From assembly GCA_944472155.2 (NCBI GenBank), contig OX235277.1:29088804-29152803 (forward strand): a stretch of 64,000 nt of DNA, in the 5' to 3' direction. This DNA is from Trichobilharzia szidati. Its lineage: Eukaryota > Platyhelminthes > Trematoda > Strigeidida > Schistosomatidae. A program made the position numbers and the translations under genes. This document shows positions 27,201-33,200 of the stretch, piece by piece. Numbering within the stretch: the first letter of the stretch is position 1; every line of letters starts with the position of its first letter. The notes under the pieces are model-generated. The model saw nothing but the letters and a program-made list of their open reading frames with translations, was not told where the DNA came from and made no database searches.

Positions 27201-30200
27201 CATTTTCTCCTACATATTTGTTGAAAAATGGTCTCTCCTGTTAGCTGGTTTTTTGACAGAGTTTCTTGTTGCTGAGTTTTTGTAGGCGGCCGGCCAGTTG
27301 ATCAGTGGAGCCAGAGAAGTGGGCAGCTGTTGATAAAGTTCTGCACTAGCTTATAGGATATGCTTCTCGTGACACGCTGAAGTTTCTGACTCATATAGAA
27401 GAACTGACTGACTGACTTGACATTTGTGCTGAAATTCCTAATCTTGTTATTTACTTTGAGTCAGTGCAGAATATTTCTAAACTGATTTCACAGTGATGAA
27501 CGTCTGTCTTGTCTCTCTGATTCTCGGTGGCTGGCTTTGATAACTTTATCCGTTCTGACAGCTGTGGTTGGAGTGATGCTTCCTAGATAAGGTAACCTCT
27601 GTTAAATCTCCTTCGTTGATGGTGATTGGTGCTGTTTGTTGGTGTTGGTTGGTTGGTTGGTTATCTTCATCTCTGATCCCAATTAATTCACAATTATCTC
27701 AAATACATGTTTCTTGTATGCATTTCACTATGTTTCTTTTCCTCACCTACTTCACACCTGTCAAGTGGACACTCAACTGTCTTGCTTCTCACCTTATTAA
27801 ATTTGAAACACTTCCGCACATTATAAGAATCCAGGCCACAGATAAATGTTGACGTTTACGTAATATTTAATTTTAGAGACCAATTCTGATTAGCTGTACC
27901 CGTTATGTCCACCCTATCTTATATTACTCAGGAATAGACTACTACACGTTTTAGGTAAATCTAAATATGATTGTACAACCTCTAAAAATCATTTTAGTCG
28001 ACAAAGTAAATTTCCATCACTGAGTTATCTTTTATTTTCTTTTTAACTTAATGGATATTTTCGCTCTTTTGAAAGCTGGAAATGCACAATGCAGACCGTA
28101 GCATAGAAGAAAGGGCGCAGAAACATTAAGTTTAAATTTACTTTCAAAGTATGCATTTGTATTATTGCCAAAATATAAACAACATTTTCAAGTATTGGTT
28201 GCTCACTAGCGACTTGTCCTATTCAGGCAGTTAACCTGGGGTTCTAGTAGGAAGCTGTGACCAGTAGAATACAGCAGGTTGAAGATGAGGCAGTAGCCCA
28301 TCGAAGAAGACATTGCGAAGTGGTCGCCCTATATCGTGAACTGGCCATTGGATCAGGTCCCAGTGGCTAATAAATGGTCTACGAGGTGGCTAGCCTTGTA
28401 ACCAGAAGATTCTGGGTTCGAACTCCTGCAATGGGTACGTACTGATGAAGAGACACAAGAGATTGGGACGAAACAACTGGCTGTGCACTAGTGTCTGGTG
28501 GTTTTCCAATGGTTCTCTATCTGATGTCAGCTCATAATGAAATCCTCCAACCAATGAACAACATTTAACAGAGTCATAGCTGACTGTCTGTTTGAATTGG
28601 ATTACGAATAAAAATAGGTAGTCTGACTGGTAACCAGTAATGTTGATTGATTATTTTTGAATGTGAATTACGGATTGAAATCTAATTGGACAATTTTCTG
28701 ACTTATTCAACCAGTGGTAGACTCCTCGTTAACCACACTTAATATGGTCGAAGGTCACATTTCCGGCTAGCGCACTTAGAAACCTCCCCTGGACAATAGT
28801 AGGCACATTAAAGACAGAAAGTTGGGCATCAGGCTAGTAAATCCACCCTGAAGAAAAAATAAACACTACTGCTAGTGAAACTGTAAAGAGAAGGTGTGAA
28901 GCCCTATTGTCCACTCAGAATACAAAGGAATAATAATCAAATCAATTAGGTAGTCATTTTTCTACGATTATTTAAGTTTAATTCCTCTAATTACTAATGT
29001 GACATTAAATTCTCAGCTGCGCATTTAAAATGACGCCTTTCTGGTATATTCTACAGCTGAGCGAAGTATGAGGTGCTTGTGGAAGCGGGCAACACTTGTG
29101 CCTGATATATGGAACTAATTTTCCTAAAATACTACATGTATATTTACATTGGAATCCTATCGGAGGTTGACTGTTTTAAGTTACCAGTGTTATTAGTGTC
29201 TCTCAAGGTCATCTAAAGCATATATTTATATATGCAAGCGCTGTCAATCGTTTTCGCTGTTGATATGAGACAGTAGAAGCTCTCCATGTCAACAGTCTGT
29301 CTTCTCTTCTTGTTGTCTTGCTTCGTGCTTTCAGTGGTGTCGTCGCGTGTTGTTGTTGCCAATAGTGGTTAGAACAGTAGGCTCGCAAATGGACAAGGTA
29401 TGAAATTCGTCAGAGCAACTACCAAGTGTGTTAATGGTCATATCAGTGCCTTATTTGATGATTACTCTATCAGATTACTTAACAAGAGTGTTTCCTTTTT
29501 GAAACATTTAAATAAATATGTTTCAGATACTGTATACTTGATTATCGATTGCCTCACTAAAATAAAACTGACAATTGAACTGAGAAATTTCTTGGAATTG
29601 CTTGCATTTCCATGATTTTGCTATTTTAGCTTATATAATATTTGGACTATGATTAGCTATCACCAAACTGACATCAGTTAGAGGAGGACCACTAAAAATC
29701 AGAGAGTACTGGACAGCCGTTTAGTTATGGTTCTAGCCTCCCTAACTCCACCCACCCATGAATCCGACGGGGACATCCAGGTTACAATGCTGGGTCATTT
29801 ACCATTCACCCTGCTTGCAAGCAACCCACTGTCCAGCTTATGAATTCTAAATTTTCACGATTCACAGTATATAGATAGCTCCATAGTCAGCTAGTGTCAC
29901 TGGCAGATACCTGTCCTCACTCCTGAATTGGTGCATCCCTGTGGTGTCTTGATGACCTCATAACCTGTAGGCCGTGCGTTCAGTCCAAGGTAGAGCAGCG
30001 GATGCGTACTGATGAAGAGTCGCAAGCCAGGATCAAACAACTTTCCAGTACCTCCTGGTCTACAAGGGCTTGCCAGACGATGTCACTTCGTCCTCTAAAC
30101 CAAAACGGATTTTTATTTATCAATCCTAGAAATTCAACTAGTTTTCTATCTAAATTCCTAAGCCAGTAGTTCAGATCAAAAGTATGTGTTCAACTAATCA

Positions 30201-33200
30201 ATAGTAGCATGAGCTACATATGAGTTTTATCAACCTTTTACAACTGACCTAGACATTTGATTGGAAGTTAACTGCAGCTTATATTGACAGTTTAAGAATT
30301 TTATTTAATTAGAAATATTACAATAATTTGAATGGAATTAAAGTACTATATATAATCGATAAATCGATTAGGTGAATCAGTTAGTTTTTTTCATTTTGGT
30401 AGGTGGCCTAATTATTTAGCTTTTGTTTTCAGCCTTTAAAATTATCCATAAGTGTAGTATATTATATTTCTATTTCTACTGTCATTGTTTGTGATCGATT
30501 ACTTCTGAAAAATAATGTATTCTTTTGATGTGAACTCTTTATTCACAAATGTACTTTTAATTAAAACAATTGACATTTTTTGTGAATTCATTCCCATGCA
30601 TAATGTCCTAAGGTAACTGTTTCCATCTTATTGATGGTGTTTCTATGGGAAGTCTGTTGAGGCCAATGAATGAATGAAGTTCAGAATAGAATATCACTTA
30701 TGTCTGTAGAAGAGAAAGACAACTGTTTACCTTTCCTAGACATATTGCTGGCTTCAGAAGTAAACAGAATCTCCACAACCCATTATTAGTGAGAACAGAC
30801 GACGATCTAGCTCCTCTATTGCAAAAAATATTATAGAGACATGACATAAAAGTGATGTTCACACGCGTTTAAAATCTATCTATAAAACGTCTTTGGGTGC
30901 ATCCTAAAGTTCGTGGAAGTTCTAGCTGCCAATTAGGAAGTTTAAACCACCAGTTTGCGTTCAAAAGCAATTTTTCACCACACTAAGCCTTCCATGGTAA
31001 ATTTCTTTATTTTCCTATCAGCCTGGGTAGATGTACTGTGGTGAGAGCTAGCTGCAAGCCTAAAATTGTAGACAGCAATTTACGTCAATGTTTACGTCCC
31101 GAATCGGGGTCATGAGAAAAAGCAATAACAAAGCTTAAACTTGAGGAACTTACCAACCAATCACAACCGAGTTAGCGTGTGCTAATACAGTTCACAGATA
31201 TATGGCTCAACTTTCTGAGAAACGGTCACAAGCAGTATAGAATAATCTTCAGCAAGAAAACAATGCTTCTCCGCTGATAATAATGTACATAAAAATCTAT
31301 AAATATCTGTTGATTTTGTCAATAAAGGATCTGTTGCCTGGCTCTTGTCTTCTGTCGTTACAGTACTATTACCTTCTTTCTTTGGTTTAGTGATCTGCAT
31401 TGTTATTTTGACCCTCAATGTGTCCTTTTAACTTGACCTATGTCCATTTTCTCACCCCTTAAGTCTTTATTATTTTCACATATATACGTATTCCTATGAC
31501 AGGTCCGTGTGTGTGGTCAGACTGTTCGAAACGTATTGCGCAAATACACCATTACACGGTTCATACAAATTCCGTCCTTTTTATTGCTTTGACAGTATTC
31601 GTACAGTCAACAGTGGCCGTCGGAGACAACCAGTCATTTTCATGGTCGTCAGAAGCGATAAAAATTTTGCCAACATAGCTCTTTTTATCTTGTAGTCTTA
31701 TAGATTGGTAACAGCTGACTGAAATATCCAACTCAGTGAATACAAGAATACTAAAAGTACATCGCATATAGGTTATAAAACTTTTGTATGAATATAAAAT
31801 TTTCAGTTCACTTTACCTTCGTATGTCGATTGTGTTTAGCTCCAGCATCGAGTAAATAATGTACCACATGTCTATGATTATTGTATACTGCCCAAAATAA
31901 AGGTGTAATACCAAACTAAAAAACAGTAAAAAAAATCATTAAAAATTTAATTTGCAGAATAACAAACTGTAGTGTTTCATTAACAGAAAAATGTTTGCTA
32001 TTTATCTCAGGTTTTTATTTCAACAAATTTAAGCTATTTATCAGCACGCATTGATTGTCTATCATGCTCACTTAAACGTAAGGTTTCACAGTCTATGAGC
32101 AGCAGCCTACCAAATGACCTTGGACAATCAATCAATCAATCAACCAATCAGAATTGTCGCATACTAATAATTAGGTCGATCATTAAAAACGTGAATATTT
32201 AAGACGAATAAGTGTTTGAGAGCAGATGAAATCATCCTATCTTCAACCTTAACCCTGACCTAAACTCTAATACTCAACATAACTAACTTTAAATGAAAAA
32301 ACCACACATCAAGAATGGAATTTCAGATAAGCTCATGAATAGAGTGAATAGAATAGATACTGAAAGATGAACTATCTCATGGATTTTTACAAGGTCATTT
32401 GGTAGGTTGTTTGTTTCAGTTGTAATGTTCCTGATAAACAAATATTTAAAGATACGGATATCTCACAGAAGTACAACATTTCAAAAGGAAGCAGTATTTT
32501 GAAATTGTTATCCTTCTTTCTTAAACATTTACCCTTTAAAACAAGTTGTATTTTCATTGGAATTTCATATTAGTTTGTTTATTAGATATATCACACAGTG
32601 AAAAAGTATTATTTACTGGATGACGTTTCGAACAAAATTTATTGTTCATAATCATATCAATTGTAATCACACGACATGTATTCTCTCTCAGTTGATTCGA
32701 TAAACAAAGCTTCTGTTATCAATTTCTCCATATACCCTGTGACATTAGATTTTAAAACTGTCATCATATCCCATCCTATTGTATGGTTGTGTGTAATTGC
32801 ATGTGGCGAGTGCTATAGCTGAACTATTCTCTAGATTTCTCATCTTATTCAGGTCAACCAATCTAGATTTTGCTAAGTTTTTATGTTCAGCTAGTCTGAC
32901 TGCCCTTATTCTACTACTTTGACCTATGTATTTGACCTGACAGTCATTGCAGGGTATTAGATAAACTAAACTGTTTTGTTTTAAAGGCTCTACAGGATCC
33001 TTTAACCGACAAAGCTTGTTTCTAATTGAGTTTGTGGGTTTGAATGCCATTTTTATTCCTGCCTTGTTTCGAAGTCGTGTGCTTATAGCTGGTATGATTA
33101 TGAACAATAAATTTTGTTCGAAACGTCATCCAGTAAATAATACAGTTTCACTGTGTGATACATCTAATAAACAAACTAATATGGAATTACTTACTACCAC

